From positions 62,001-126,000 of the forward strand of contig NZ_JALKAO010000004.1 in NCBI RefSeq assembly GCF_023015985.1: DNA of 64,000 nt, written 5' to 3'. The notes below the pieces were generated by a model, which searched no databases, was not told the origin of the DNA, and saw only the letters and a program-made list of their open reading frames with translations. Both the position numbers and the translations under genes were made by a program. The stretch comes from Marivita sp. S6314. GTDB lineage: Bacteria > Pseudomonadota > Alphaproteobacteria > Rhodobacterales > Rhodobacteraceae. Positions 17,214 through 26,028 of this stretch are shown here, piece by piece (within the stretch, counting starts at the first letter, position 1; every line of letters begins with the position of its first letter).

Positions 17214-17839
17214 CGCAGAAAGCCGGTCAGCCTGAAGCAGAGTCAGGCGATCTGAAACTCAACACGTTATGCTATCAGATCCTTGGTGTTCTGCTGCGCC
17301 GTCCGCGTTCGGGATATGACATCGTCAAACAGCTGGAAAACATCCGGCCCGTCAAGACAAGCCAGGTATATCCAACGCTGGCCCGGCTTGAAAAAATCGG
17401 ACTGGTCCGGTCTGAAGAAGTTCACCAGACCAGCCGCCCGAACAAACGGATCTATTCGGTTCTGGAAAAGGGCGAGATCGTCTTGATGGACTGGGTGGGA
17501 ACCGAGCCGGAACCGCCGGTCTGGAAAGATGATTTCCTGACGATGATTTATTCCGCCTGGACGAAAGACCCAGAAGATGTGCTGGCCATGTTCGAACGGC
17601 GCCTGACCTATCTGACCAGCGTCATGGAGATGATGCGGGACCTGCTGGCCGAGCATCGCAACAAATATCCCGAAGAAATATTCGATCCGCGCGACTGGCG
17701 CTTTTCACGCGATATCCTGCTGAACCGACGCCTCATGAGTTACGAGCAAGAGGTCGTCTGGAGCAAGGGCGTGATGTTTAGACTGACGGAAGCTATGAAG
17801 AACGACGCTTCCAATAAGGAGGAGTTGAAACATGAATGA
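17210..17839 (+). CDS. PadR family transcriptional regulator
   Basis: A 209-residue DNA-binding protein. The N-terminal winged helix (about residues 15-95) has the PadR pattern CYQILGVLLRRPRSGYDIVKQLE, TSQVYPTLARLEKIGLV and a wing with RPNKRIYSVLEKG. The C-terminal half is helical, as in Vir_act_alpha_C dimerisation domains. PadR proteins often repress genes for phenolic-acid or xenobiotic handling and are released by the compound. It is translationally coupled to the TctA gene (ATGA) and to the P450 gene (8-base overlap), so it probably controls its own operon. No phenolic-acid decarboxylase gene is nearby. Confidence 0.9.
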   Translation: MTQKAGQPEAESGDLKLNTLCYQILGVLLRRPRSGYDIVKQLENIRPVKTSQVYPTLARLEKIGLVRSEEVHQTSRPNKRIYSVLEKGEIVLMDWVGTEPEPPVWKDDFLTMIYSAWTKDPEDVLAMFERRLTYLTSVMEMMRDLLAEHRNKYPEEIFDPRDWRFSRDILLNRRLMSYEQEVVWSKGVMFRLTEAMKNDASNKEELKHE

Positions 17840-19097
17840 ACCGGTATCGGGCTGCCCCATGTCGGGCGCCACATCCGAGGGATGGGACCATTTCCGCCCG
17901 TTTGAACATATCGGCATGACCGAGTTTTTCGCAGGCAAACGGGCGGAACAGCCTGTGTTCTGGGACGATGGCCTGCAATGCTGGATCGTGACCCGCCGCG
18001 ATGACGTGCGTGAGGTGTTGTCCAACGCAGATCGGTTTTCGGCGGAAAACGTGCATGATCCGATCACGCCGTTTCCGCCCGAATTGGTCGCCTATCTAAG
18101 CCAGAACCGCTTTACCCGCGAAAAGACCCAGGCCAATTGCGACCGCCCCAAGCACACGCGCATCCGTAAATCGGCGCAGGCGTTTCTCAACATGCGCAAT
18201 TTCCGCGCGCTTGAGCCGCGCGTTCGTGAATTGACCCTTGTTGCGATTGACCAGATCAAGGGCAAGCCCCGCGTCGATCTGGTTGACGATTTTGCGTACG
18301 AACTGCCCGCTCGCGTGATCTTTCAGCTTCTGGGTGTGCCAGAGATTGAAGCCCGCCAGATCAAGGTCTGGGCGGACAGCCGTTTCAACATGATCTCGGG
18401 CACAGCGACCTTTGAGGAAAAGATGGAGGCCGGTCGTCAGATGATCGACTTCTGGACGTTCTGCGAAAACATCGTCGCTGAACGGTTGGAAAATCCCGGT
18501 GAAGACTACCCAAGCCACCTGCTGGCAATCCACAAGCAAGACCCCGACGTGCTGTCGATCAATGAGATTAAGAACCTGATCTTCGGCATTCTACTGGCCG
18601 GTCACGAGACGACGACAAACTCCATCGGCACCACGATGCATTTCCTGCTCACGAACCGCGATCAATGGCAACAGATCGTCGATGACCCCTCGCTGATCCC
18701 CAATGCGGTAGAGGAGGGGCTGCGTATTGGCCCGCCGGTGGTCGCATGGCGGCGCAAGGCCAAGGAAGACGTGGAACTGGGTGGCGTCAGCATCCCCGCA
18801 GGCGCACCTTTGCTGATGTCAATTGCATCCGCCAACCGCGACGAGGGCCATTATGACGGCCCTGACGCGTTCGATGTGACCCGCGAAAATGCCCGTGATC
18901 ATGTCAGCTTTGGCTATGGGTGGCACTTCTGTCTAGGCGCGCCATTGGCACGGCTGGAACTGAAGGTTGTGTTGGAAGAGCTGACCCGCGCCTTTCCCAA
19001 CATGGCCTTGGTTCCGGATCAGGACCCGTCATGGCAAAAAACCATTCTGGTGCGCGGCCCCGGTACATTGCTTGTCGATCTGAACGAGGGGGCCTAA
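17832..19097 (+). CDS. Cytochrome P450, bacterial class I
   Basis: A 421-residue soluble P450. The oxygen-activation motif is LAGHETTTN near residue 255, the ExxR is in AVEEGLRIGPPV near 293, and the heme loop is FGYGWHFCLGAPLARLE with the ligand Cys at residue 367. No membrane anchor is present, so it needs a ferredoxin and ferredoxin reductase; neither is encoded in the window. In this setting it would hydroxylate a terpenoid or steroid-like compound or O-demethylate an aromatic ether. It is the last gene of the operon starting at 10386. The start overlaps the PadR gene by 8 bases with AGGAGTTGAA before the ATG. Confidence 0.94.
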   Translation: MNEPVSGCPMSGATSEGWDHFRPFEHIGMTEFFAGKRAEQPVFWDDGLQCWIVTRRDDVREVLSNADRFSAENVHDPITPFPPELVAYLSQNRFTREKTQANCDRPKHTRIRKSAQAFLNMRNFRALEPRVRELTLVAIDQIKGKPRVDLVDDFAYELPARVIFQLLGVPEIEARQIKVWADSRFNMISGTATFEEKMEAGRQMIDFWTFCENIVAERLENPGEDYPSHLLAIHKQDPDVLSINEIKNLIFGILLAGHETTTNSIGTTMHFLLTNRDQWQQIVDDPSLIPNAVEEGLRIGPPVVAWRRKAKEDVELGGVSIPAGAPLLMSIASANRDEGHYDGPDAFDVTRENARDHVSFGYGWHFCLGAPLARLELKVVLEELTRAFPNMALVPDQDPSWQKTILVRGPGTLLVDLNEGA

Positions 19098-19103
19098 GCC
19101 CCC
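19088..19103. terminator. GC-rich hairpin at the convergent gene ends, stop codon in loop
   Basis: GGGGGC (19088-19093) pairs with GCCCCC (19098-19103) around a CTAA loop that contains the P450 stop codon TAA. It sits between two convergent genes and could stop transcription from either side, but neither flank has a clear T-run. Confidence 0.45.
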
Positions 19104-19111
19104 GCGTCTCA

Positions 19112-20011
19112 TCACATCAGGTGTTCGCTGAACCAGCGTTGCGCAGCGGACGAGGTTTCGGCAAAGGCCTCGACATAGGCCGCGAAATGCCCGCCATCAA
19201 TCTCCAGAAGCTGCTTGACATCTGGCGCAGTGGCGTAGGCCGCGAGGGCCAGATCGGCAGGTGTCACCACATCCTCGCGCGCCACGATCATCAAGAGTGG
19301 ACAGTCCGAGATCAGTGGCACCCAGGCGCCTGGCTCATAAGCCCGGCTGTATTCGATTGAACGCAGCGTGACGCGGTTTTCCCAATGTCCACCGCGCTTT
19401 GCGGCGCTCTGATACCAGTCCACCGCCTCGGCTGCGGCATAGACCGGGGCGTCGGCAGGATCGTGGCTGACCAGCGTGCGCATCTCGGGGCCTGCGCCGT
19501 CCATCCGGGCCTTCCTGTCGCGGTGAAACGCCTCAAGCAGCGGTGCCAGTGTTTCGGGCGTGAAGCGCCGCTTGCCGACAGCGTTTCCGCTGATCGTGGG
19601 CACTTGAGAAACCACGCATTTCACCCGTGGGTCGGTCGCGGCCAGCACAAGGACATGCCCGCCGCTATAGCTTGTGCCCCACAGGCCGATACGCTTGGCA
19701 TCGACATCGGGTTGCGCGCTCATCCACGAAATTGCGTTGCGATAATCCTCGATCTGGGCGGCAGGGTCTATTTCCTGACGCGGCGTGCCGTCGCTGGCCC
19801 CAAGCCTGCGATAGTCAAACACCAGAACTGCGAAACCGGCGGCGGCGAAGGTTTCGGCGTAGCGGTCCAGATACATCTCTTTCACCGCGCCAAAGCCATG
19901 CGCCATGATGATCGCGGGGCAGGGCGCGTGTGATCCTTCGCCCGGATAGAACCAGCCGCGTACGGCATCGCCTTCGGAACTGAACTCGATGTCACGGCGG
20001 GAAGGGGTCAC
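19112..20011 (-). CDS. Alpha/beta hydrolase, dienelactone hydrolase-like
   Basis: A 299-residue hydrolase with the motif order of the acyl-/peptide-hydrolase or DLH-like branch: IIMAHGFGAVKEMYLDRY for the oxyanion hole, nucleophile elbow LWGTSYSGGHV near residue 125, acid strand PLLMIVAREDVVTP, and His in IDGGHFAAYVE near the C-terminus. The frame is open far upstream into the next gene, so I set the start at the GTG at 20011 (VTPSRRDIEF), which has an AAAGGA site and lies 22 bases past the upstream stop. It is the last gene of the 28171-19112 operon. Substrate not determined. Confidence 0.82.
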   Translation of the reverse strand: MTPSRRDIEFSSEGDAVRGWFYPGEGSHAPCPAIIMAHGFGAVKEMYLDRYAETFAAAGFAVLVFDYRRLGASDGTPRQEIDPAAQIEDYRNAISWMSAQPDVDAKRIGLWGTSYSGGHVLVLAATDPRVKCVVSQVPTISGNAVGKRRFTPETLAPLLEAFHRDRKARMDGAGPEMRTLVSHDPADAPVYAAAEAVDWYQSAAKRGGHWENRVTLRSIEYSRAYEPGAWVPLISDCPLLMIVAREDVVTPADLALAAYATAPDVKQLLEIDGGHFAAYVEAFAETSSAAQRWFSEHLM

Positions 20012-20033
20012 GGCCTGTCCTTTGTCTTTTGGC

Positions 20034-21476
20034 TCATCCAGGCATTTCGGGCACCTGCACAACCTGTGCCTCCATATGCGCCTTGAGGCCCAGTATGGAT
20101 TTCGCCCGTCCGATACCAGACGTTTTGACGCCGCCAAAGGGAAAGTCCACGGCCAGCCCAAGATGATGATTGACCCACGCCACCCCGGTCTCCATCCGCT
20201 GGGCCAGCGCTGTGCCGCGCGCGATGTCGGCAGTCCAGACCGACCCGCCAAGACCGAAGGGGCTGTCATTGGCCCGCATCAGCGCATCTTCGGCAGAGGC
20301 GCATCGGATCACTGGCAGGATCGGGCCGAATTGTTCTTCATCCACCAACCGCGTACCCTCTGCGATGTCGGCGACTATGGTGGGCGCGATGAAATATCCC
20401 GCGCGGTTCAGCGCATGGCCACCCGTCGTGATCCGCACTTCCGGCAGGGCGCGGGTTTCGTCTTGAAGTGCTTTGAGCCGGTCAAACTGCATCTGGTTCT
20501 GGATCGGGCCGATATCGACGCCGGGTTCTGTCCCCGCGCCGATTTTCAAGGCCTCGGTCGCTTTGGTCAGCGCCGCGACCATCGGTTCGTAAATCGCGTC
20601 CTCGACATAAAGCCGCTTGATCGCCTGACAGATCTGGCCGCTGTTCTTGAAGGCGGCATTGATCAGACGCGGGGCAAACGCGTCGATATCCGCATCGGCC
20701 AGCACGATGGCCGCATCATTGCCGCCAAGCTCTAGCGTCAGCCGTTTGAGCGTCGGCGCGGCAGAGGCCATGATCTTTTGTCCGGTCGCGACAGAGCCGG
20801 TAAAGTTGATCTTGGCAATCCCCGGATGGGTGCTCATCCACGCGCCGAAATCGGCCTCGCCCGCGATGATATTGACGATCCCCGGCGGAAAGATCTCTGC
20901 CGCGATTTCGCCCAGAAGCAGCGTTGTCAGGGGCGTCAACGGCGAGGGTTTGAGCACAATGGCATTGCCGCAATAGAGCGCTGACACAAGTTTGGGGATC
21001 GCAAGAAGGAACGGCACATTCCAGAGCGTGATCGCCCCGATGACGCCAAGCGGGCGATAGACAAGTTCGGTGCGCTTGTCCCCCGAGACGTCCAGCAGTT
21101 CAGGCTCAATCTTGAGCGCGGTCATCTTCGCGATGGCCTCGGCCCCGCGGGTGATCTCGTCGCGCGCCTGTACCAGCGGCTTACCCTGTTCGGCGGTCAG
21201 GAGGGTGGCAAGATCTTCGGCCCGCGCCTCGATCGCGGCCTTGAGCGTCAGAAGTGCGTCGCGCCGCGCGTCAAAACCCTGTGCTTGCCAACCGGGCAGG
21301 GCGGCCTGCGCTGCCGCGACCGCACGGTCCAACATGATGTGATCCGCGCCCGGTGCATCCGCCAGATTCGTGCCGGTGGCTGGATTGATCACCGGATAGA
21401 CATGCGTCCCGGCAACAAGCTCTCCGGCGATCAGGTGCCGGAACGTGTGACCTGCCCAATGTGTCGCGCCGGTCAT
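20034..21476 (-). CDS. NAD(P)-dependent aldehyde dehydrogenase
   Basis: A 480-residue aldehyde dehydrogenase, only distantly like the one at 11959. Marks are GAITLWNVPFLL with the active-site Asn, the general base in LTLELGGNDAAIV (about residue 243), and the nucleophile Cys in NSGQICQAIKRLYV (about residue 277). It would turn an aldehyde, for example from P450 and alcohol oxidation, into the acid that the neighbouring acyl-CoA synthetase activates. Its start overlaps the stop of that synthetase gene in an ATGA, implying coupled translation and a coupled step. Confidence 0.9.
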   Translation of the reverse strand: MTGATHWAGHTFRHLIAGELVAGTHVYPVINPATGTNLADAPGADHIMLDRAVAAAQAALPGWQAQGFDARRDALLTLKAAIEARAEDLATLLTAEQGKPLVQARDEITRGAEAIAKMTALKIEPELLDVSGDKRTELVYRPLGVIGAITLWNVPFLLAIPKLVSALYCGNAIVLKPSPLTPLTTLLLGEIAAEIFPPGIVNIIAGEADFGAWMSTHPGIAKINFTGSVATGQKIMASAAPTLKRLTLELGGNDAAIVLADADIDAFAPRLINAAFKNSGQICQAIKRLYVEDAIYEPMVAALTKATEALKIGAGTEPGVDIGPIQNQMQFDRLKALQDETRALPEVRITTGGHALNRAGYFIAPTIVADIAEGTRLVDEEQFGPILPVIRCASAEDALMRANDSPFGLGGSVWTADIARGTALAQRMETGVAWVNHHLGLAVDFPFGGVKTSGIGRAKSILGLKAHMEAQVVQVPEMPG

Positions 21477-23584
21477 GTCGCGTCGCGCGTCACGATCAGC
21501 GCGTCGACCGCTGTGACACCATCGGCGCGGGCAAAGATCGGATTGACGTCAATCTCTTCGATTTCGGGGCGCGACAGGATCAACTGGCCGATCTTTGACG
21601 CGGTTTCGGCGATGGAGCGCAGATCGACGGCGGGCATGCCCCGGAAACCATCGAACATCTTGGCCATCCGCAAGCAGCGCAGTTCGGCCTCGATATCCTC
21701 AATCGCCGCGTCGGGCGCGATCAGTCGCACATCGCCCAGAGCCTCGACCAAGATACCGCCCATACCCACCAGAACCACCGGCCCCCAGTTCGGATCACGC
21801 TTTGCGCCGATCACGATTTCCAGCCCCGGTTCCGCCATTTTCTCGACGAGGATTCCGTCCAGTGCCGTGCCGGGCTGTGCAGCCTCGACATTGGTGTGCA
21901 GGGTTGTCCACGCTTCAATGACCCCGTCTGCATCGTGAATATTGAGCAGCACCGCCCCCGCCTCGGTCTTGTGCGCCAGCGCACCCGCCTGCGCCTTCAT
22001 CACCACCGGAAAACCAATCTGCGCGGCGATGTCCTGCGCTTGCGTAAGGTCTGTCGCCAGCCCGCCTTCGGGAACCGCAACACCGACTGTGCGCAGAACC
22101 TGCTTGCCCAGCCATTCCGGCTGTGGTCCCGACGAAAGCGGGGGCAATTCTCCGAAGCTTTGTGCAGAGGCGCTGCGAGCAGAGATTTCGATCTGACGGC
22201 CATAGTCCGTCACCAATTTCATCGCCCTCAGCGCCCGATCAACCGAGCGCGAGACGATCATGCCCGCGCTTCGCGCCAGTTCGTCAAACACCGGGGCCAG
22301 GGGCGTGCGGTCTCCCAAAACCGTAAAGGCGACAGGTTTGTCGCTGTCCTTCACCGCGTCGATCACGCCCTGCATATAGGCGCGCGCGTGGCGTTCGCTG
22401 CTGATCGGCACCGAAAGCACGAGAGAGCCGAGGTTTGCATCCTCAATCATCGCCTTGGGACCGGTATGCATCAATTCGGGCTTGAACGCGGGCACGGTGG
22501 CAAGGTCCAGCGGGTTGCGCGGGGTCAGAAAGTCAGGCAATTCGGCGCGCATCGTTTCTTCGGTCGCTGCCGACAAAGGTGGAAGATCCAGATCAATATC
22601 TTCGCAGAAATCATGCGCAATGGCGCAATACGCGCCCGAGAATGTCACCACGCCGGGGCCTTTCACTGCGCCACGCGGGTAGCGGGCAAGGATCTCGGCC
22701 GTGTCGATCAGTTCGTCCATGGTTTCCGCCAGAACAACACCTGCGCGTGACACTTGCGTCTTCATGACCGCGTAGTCGCCTGCAAGTGCGCCGGTATGCG
22801 AACTGGTGGCTGCTTGTGCCCGGGCGCTGCGACCCGGATGCAGCATGATCACCGGCTTTCCAGCGTCGCGCGCCCGCGCAGCGGCGGCAAGAAAGTCGGG
22901 TGCGTTGCGGACCTGTTCGGCGTAAATGACGATGGCCGACGTGCCGGGATCGCCCGCCAGAAAATCAACGAAATCCGACAGCGTCAGCCCGGCCTCGTTG
23001 CCGGTGGATATCGAATAGGAAAGCTGCAAACCTCGCCCGGTAAAGCTGTTGCGGAAATGGGCCAGCAGTCCGCCGCTTTGTGACACGATGGCAACTGCCG
23101 GATCGCCGCTCGTGTCGAACGGGGCAAGCTCTTGCGCGTTGACGAAATTGATGCGGAGCCGCGTGATGTGATTGACGAAGCCAAGGCAATTCGGCCCCAA
23201 AAGCGCCAGCCCACCTGCGCGGGCCTTTTCGGTGATGCGATCCTGCAAGGCCTCTTCGCCGACCTCGGCAAAGCCCGACGCATAGATGACCGCCGCCTTG
23301 ACGCCACGGCGTACACAGCCCTCAACGGCCTCTTCGATCCCGGCGGCGGGCAGCGCGAAGATGGCAAGGTCAACACCTTCGGGCAGCGCATCAATGCTGT
23401 CCAGAACGGGGCGGCCATCAATCTCGCCCGCCTGGCGGCCCACCAGATGAATGTCGCCCGCAAAACCATTGGCATCGAGGTTTTGCAGAATGCGGCGACT
23501 GGGTGACACCTCGCGCGAGGACATGCCGATGATGGCAATGGAACCGGGCGTGAGCAACGCTTTCATATCAGCAGAGAGGGTCAT
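21473..23584 (-). CDS. Acyl-CoA synthetase, ADP(NDP)-forming (acetate-CoA ligase family)
   Basis: A 703-residue fused enzyme that makes an acyl-CoA from a carboxylic acid, ATP and CoA and releases ADP rather than AMP. The N-terminal CoA-binding domain has IAIIGMSSREVSPSRR; the succinyl-CoA-synthetase-like core has AIVSQSGGLLAHF and the phospho-His candidate in TSSHTGALAGD near residue 250; the C-terminal ATP-grasp part has GFPVVMKAQAG and HKTEAGAV. I set the start at 23584 (MTLSAD, AAAGGAT site). The stop overlaps the aldehyde dehydrogenase start, suggesting that aldehyde to acid to acyl-CoA steps follow each other. Members often act on branched or aromatic acids; the acid here is unknown. 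Confidence 0.9.
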   Translation of the reverse strand: MTLSADMKALLTPGSIAIIGMSSREVSPSRRILQNLDANGFAGDIHLVGRQAGEIDGRPVLDSIDALPEGVDLAIFALPAAGIEEAVEGCVRRGVKAAVIYASGFAEVGEEALQDRITEKARAGGLALLGPNCLGFVNHITRLRINFVNAQELAPFDTSGDPAVAIVSQSGGLLAHFRNSFTGRGLQLSYSISTGNEAGLTLSDFVDFLAGDPGTSAIVIYAEQVRNAPDFLAAAARARDAGKPVIMLHPGRSARAQAATSSHTGALAGDYAVMKTQVSRAGVVLAETMDELIDTAEILARYPRGAVKGPGVVTFSGAYCAIAHDFCEDIDLDLPPLSAATEETMRAELPDFLTPRNPLDLATVPAFKPELMHTGPKAMIEDANLGSLVLSVPISSERHARAYMQGVIDAVKDSDKPVAFTVLGDRTPLAPVFDELARSAGMIVSRSVDRALRAMKLVTDYGRQIEISARSASAQSFGELPPLSSGPQPEWLGKQVLRTVGVAVPEGGLATDLTQAQDIAAQIGFPVVMKAQAGALAHKTEAGAVLLNIHDADGVIEAWTTLHTNVEAAQPGTALDGILVEKMAEPGLEIVIGAKRDPNWGPVVLVGMGGILVEALGDVRLIAPDAAIEDIEAELRCLRMAKMFDGFRGMPAVDLRSIAETASKIGQLILSRPEIEEIDVNPIFARADGVTAVDALIVTRDAT

Positions 23585-23620
23585 GGCATATCCTTTGCGG
23601 GCGCGCCAAAGCGGCACGGG

Positions 23621-24040
23621 TCAATCGGTGGCAGGCTTGAAGATGGGTAGATGTGTGCCGTCGGGCAGCGGGCACCAGTCCAGCGTCACGGCCATTCCGA
23701 TAGCAACGTCTTCTGGCGCGCAGCCGACAAGATTGGCCATCACATTCACGCCTTCCTCCAACGTGATCAGCGCGATGGTGAAGGGCGTTGCGTCGTTGAA
23801 CGGGCCACGGCTGCGGCGGGCGATTGTGTGGCTGAATACCGTCCCACGCCCGCTGGCTTCGCGCCAATCCAGATCGCGGGCACCGTCTGACAGGGCGGCC
23901 GCACGGGGGAAGAACTGGAACCGCTCGGCGCGCTTGTCATATTGCAGCAGGAAGCGGCGTTCGCGTGTTGCGTCCCAAAAGGGTTGGGAGAAACTGCGCG
24001 GGGCAGAGGGCTTGCGTTCGAGATCAAGGAAATCCACCAT
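23621..24040 (-). CDS. DUF35/OB-fold thiolase partner protein with degenerate zinc ribbon
   Basis: A 139-residue protein of the DUF35 family that binds SCP2-type thiolases or aldolases and helps them handle acyl-CoA. The OB-fold half is clear (WREASGRGTVFSHTIAR, PFTIALITLEEGVNVMANLVG). In the N-terminal rubredoxin-like ribbon the position expected to carry the first CxxC reads LQYDKRAERFQFFPR, and only one Cys (CPLPDG... region aside) plus one in LVGCAPED remain in the protein, so the zinc site appears lost. It lies 3 bases from the thiolase gene, as such partners usually do. Together they suggest a thiolase/aldolase complex. Confidence 0.82.
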   Translation of the reverse strand: MVDFLDLERKPSAPRSFSQPFWDATRERRFLLQYDKRAERFQFFPRAAALSDGARDLDWREASGRGTVFSHTIARRSRGPFNDATPFTIALITLEEGVNVMANLVGCAPEDVAIGMAVTLDWCPLPDGTHLPIFKPATD

Positions 24041-24043
24041 CGT

Positions 24044-25216
24044 CTACCCCTCACCGCTTAGGATCAGCGCATTGCTGGACGCCCAGTTGCGGCCATAAGG
24101 AATGCCGCCGATGCCGGTCACCAGCGCATGACGCGTATCGCGCACCTGCCTTTTGTCGCCTTCGCCGAAAATCTGGCGAACCGCTTCGACCAGATTGGTG
24201 CCACCACCGGCAAGCCCGACCTGACCAGCAGAAATCTGACCACCGCCGGTGTTCAGAGGCAGGTCGCCGTCGAAATGAAAATCACGCTCTGCAATGAAAT
24301 CGCAGCCCTGACCCTGTTTGCAGAAGCCCAGCATTTCCATCTGGATCATCATGGCGATGATGAAATCGTCATAAAGATGGAGTGATCCCATATCCGCAGG
24401 GGTCAACCCCGCCTGAGCAAAAGCCCGCGCCCCGGCGATGCGATGCCCGGTGTCCGTCGGATCCACGATGGGGTCTGTCGCGCGGTAATTGGTGCGTTCG
24501 CCGTAACCCACCGGAACGGCCATACGCGTCACACCGCGCCGTTCTGCCGATTTGCGGCTGGTGACAAGCACTCCGCTGCCACCGTCGCAGGCCATGACGC
24601 AATCCAAAAGGCGCACCGGGTCCGAGATCATGCGTGACGACAGATAGTCATCCAACGTGATCGGTTTTTGCAGCGTCGGCACTGCATTGGGGTTCAAAAG
24701 CGCATGGGCGCGCTGGGTCACCGCCAGCTTCCCAAGGCAGGCCGGGTCCAGCCCAAACTGGTGCGCGTAGCGGGTCGAGAGCAGGCCAAAAGCCGTCACC
24801 GGTCCAAGATAGCCTAGCGGGTTCGTCCATTCATCGGCAAAGGCGCGCATCTTGCGATTGTCTTCGGCCACCTGCGTGTCCGTAAACAGGCACAGCACCG
24901 TTTCACAAAGCCCCGCATCTATCGCCATGGACGCCCGCGCAATCGACGCCACAGGAGAGCACCCACCAATATCGACGCTTTGGCAGAAATCCAGCTCCAG
25001 CCCCAACTGATCCGCAGTGGTCTGGGACCAGAAGATATTGCCCGCCCCGGTGGAGCAGGAAGACAGGATCATGCCGTCGATCTGGGCCTTTTCAACACCT
25101 GTCGAGGCGATCAGGCTTTCAACGATCTCTGCGCCGATGTCCCAGACATCGCGGGTGCTGCGCCGCACTGTCGGCACTTCGGCATATCCGATGATGGCGC
25201 TGTCATGCAGGGCCAT
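24044..25216 (-). CDS. SCP2/lipid-transfer-type thiolase or aldolase
   Basis: A 390-residue thiolase-fold protein of the lipid-transfer branch. The usual nucleophile Cys is present in VDIGGCSPVASIARA (about residue 84). The segment where classical thiolases carry a catalytic His reads LHLYDDFIIAMM, and the C-terminal NTGGGQISAGQVGLAGG lacks the second catalytic Cys. These changes are known from SCP2-thiolases and the steroid side-chain aldolase Ltp2, which pair with DUF35 proteins as here. It should release a short acyl or ketone unit from a beta-keto- or beta-hydroxyacyl-CoA. Thiolysis against retro-aldol cleavage cannot be decided from the sequence. Confidence 0.85.
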   Translation of the reverse strand: MALHDSAIIGYAEVPTVRRSTRDVWDIGAEIVESLIASTGVEKAQIDGMILSSCSTGAGNIFWSQTTADQLGLELDFCQSVDIGGCSPVASIARASMAIDAGLCETVLCLFTDTQVAEDNRKMRAFADEWTNPLGYLGPVTAFGLLSTRYAHQFGLDPACLGKLAVTQRAHALLNPNAVPTLQKPITLDDYLSSRMISDPVRLLDCVMACDGGSGVLVTSRKSAERRGVTRMAVPVGYGERTNYRATDPIVDPTDTGHRIAGARAFAQAGLTPADMGSLHLYDDFIIAMMIQMEMLGFCKQGQGCDFIAERDFHFDGDLPLNTGGGQISAGQVGLAGGGTNLVEAVRQIFGEGDKRQVRDTRHALVTGIGGIPYGRNWASSNALILSGEG

Positions 25217-25219
25217 GGG

Positions 25220-25996
25220 TCAGTTTTCTTTCGGCTTCACGCGGTCGACCTTTTTCTCGACGAAGTCTATGACGCGCGACTTGTCTTCGTTGACCGCGAT
25301 CGAGGCACCGATCAGGCTTTCGATGAACAACCCGTCCTCGTGGCTGACATCGTTGACACGGGGCAGACCCGCACAGATGGCCCAATTGACCAGCCCCGCA
25401 TTTTTCGCAATGCGTTCCGCCAGTTCAACCGCTTTGCTAAGGCTTTCCCCTTCTTCCACAACATACTGGCACAGGTTGGCGCGCTCGCCTTCGTCAGCGT
25501 TAAGCACACGGCCCGTGAGCATCATGTCCGCCATCCGCGCGTATCCCATCAGCCGCTGGGTGCGCACCGCACCGCCCCCGCCCACAAAGATGCCGCGGGT
25601 GGCTTCCGGCAGGGCGAAAAAGGTCGTCTTGTCAGCCACACGGATCTGCGCGGCAGAGGCAAGCTCCAACCCGCCGCCGATACACGCGCCGTTAAGCGCC
25701 GCAACGAAAGGCACCTCGCTGCGCGCGATCATCTCGAACGTTGGATGCCAGGAACCGCGTTTGCGCCGCTCGCCGCGCTTCATCTTTTCGGCCAGCTGCG
25801 CCAGATCTAGACCGGCGCAGAAATGGTCGCTGGTGCTGTGGATCACGCCCGCCTTGGCCTCCTGATGTGCCTGCGTTACGGCCGCGTTCAATTGACGGAT
25901 CAAGGGGTCACTCAGCGCATTGCGCTTTGTAGGCCGGTCCAGCCCGATAATCGCCACATCGTTCTTGAGTTCATAGGTTACGAGTGTCTCGGTCAT
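25220..25996 (-). CDS. Enoyl-CoA hydratase/isomerase family protein
   Basis: A 258-residue crotonase-fold enzyme. The oxyanion hole is built by HSTSDHFCAGLDLAQL near residue 65 and by PFVAALNGACIGGGLELA near 105; the family fold continues with FALPEATRGIFVGGGGAVR. The last helix and the C-terminal charged tail are complete. It would hydrate or isomerise the enoyl-CoA made by the acyl-CoA dehydrogenase pair upstream. The position normally holding the first catalytic Glu of hydratases is not obvious, so isomerase, hydratase or hydrolase activity stays open. It is 3 bases from the thiolase gene. Confidence 0.87.
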   Translation of the reverse strand: MTETLVTYELKNDVAIIGLDRPTKRNALSDPLIRQLNAAVTQAHQEAKAGVIHSTSDHFCAGLDLAQLAEKMKRGERRKRGSWHPTFEMIARSEVPFVAALNGACIGGGLELASAAQIRVADKTTFFALPEATRGIFVGGGGAVRTQRLMGYARMADMMLTGRVLNADEGERANLCQYVVEEGESLSKAVELAERIAKNAGLVNWAICAGLPRVNDVSHEDGLFIESLIGASIAVNEDKSRVIDFVEKKVDRVKPKEN

Positions 25997-26028
25997 GGGG
26001 TGTTCTCCCGGTCAGTGAATTTCGAAAA

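Noticed and set aside
17210-17839. PadR gene as sign of a phenolic-acid decarboxylase system
   Set aside because: No PadC-like gene is adjacent; the regulator is coupled to TctA and P450 genes instead.
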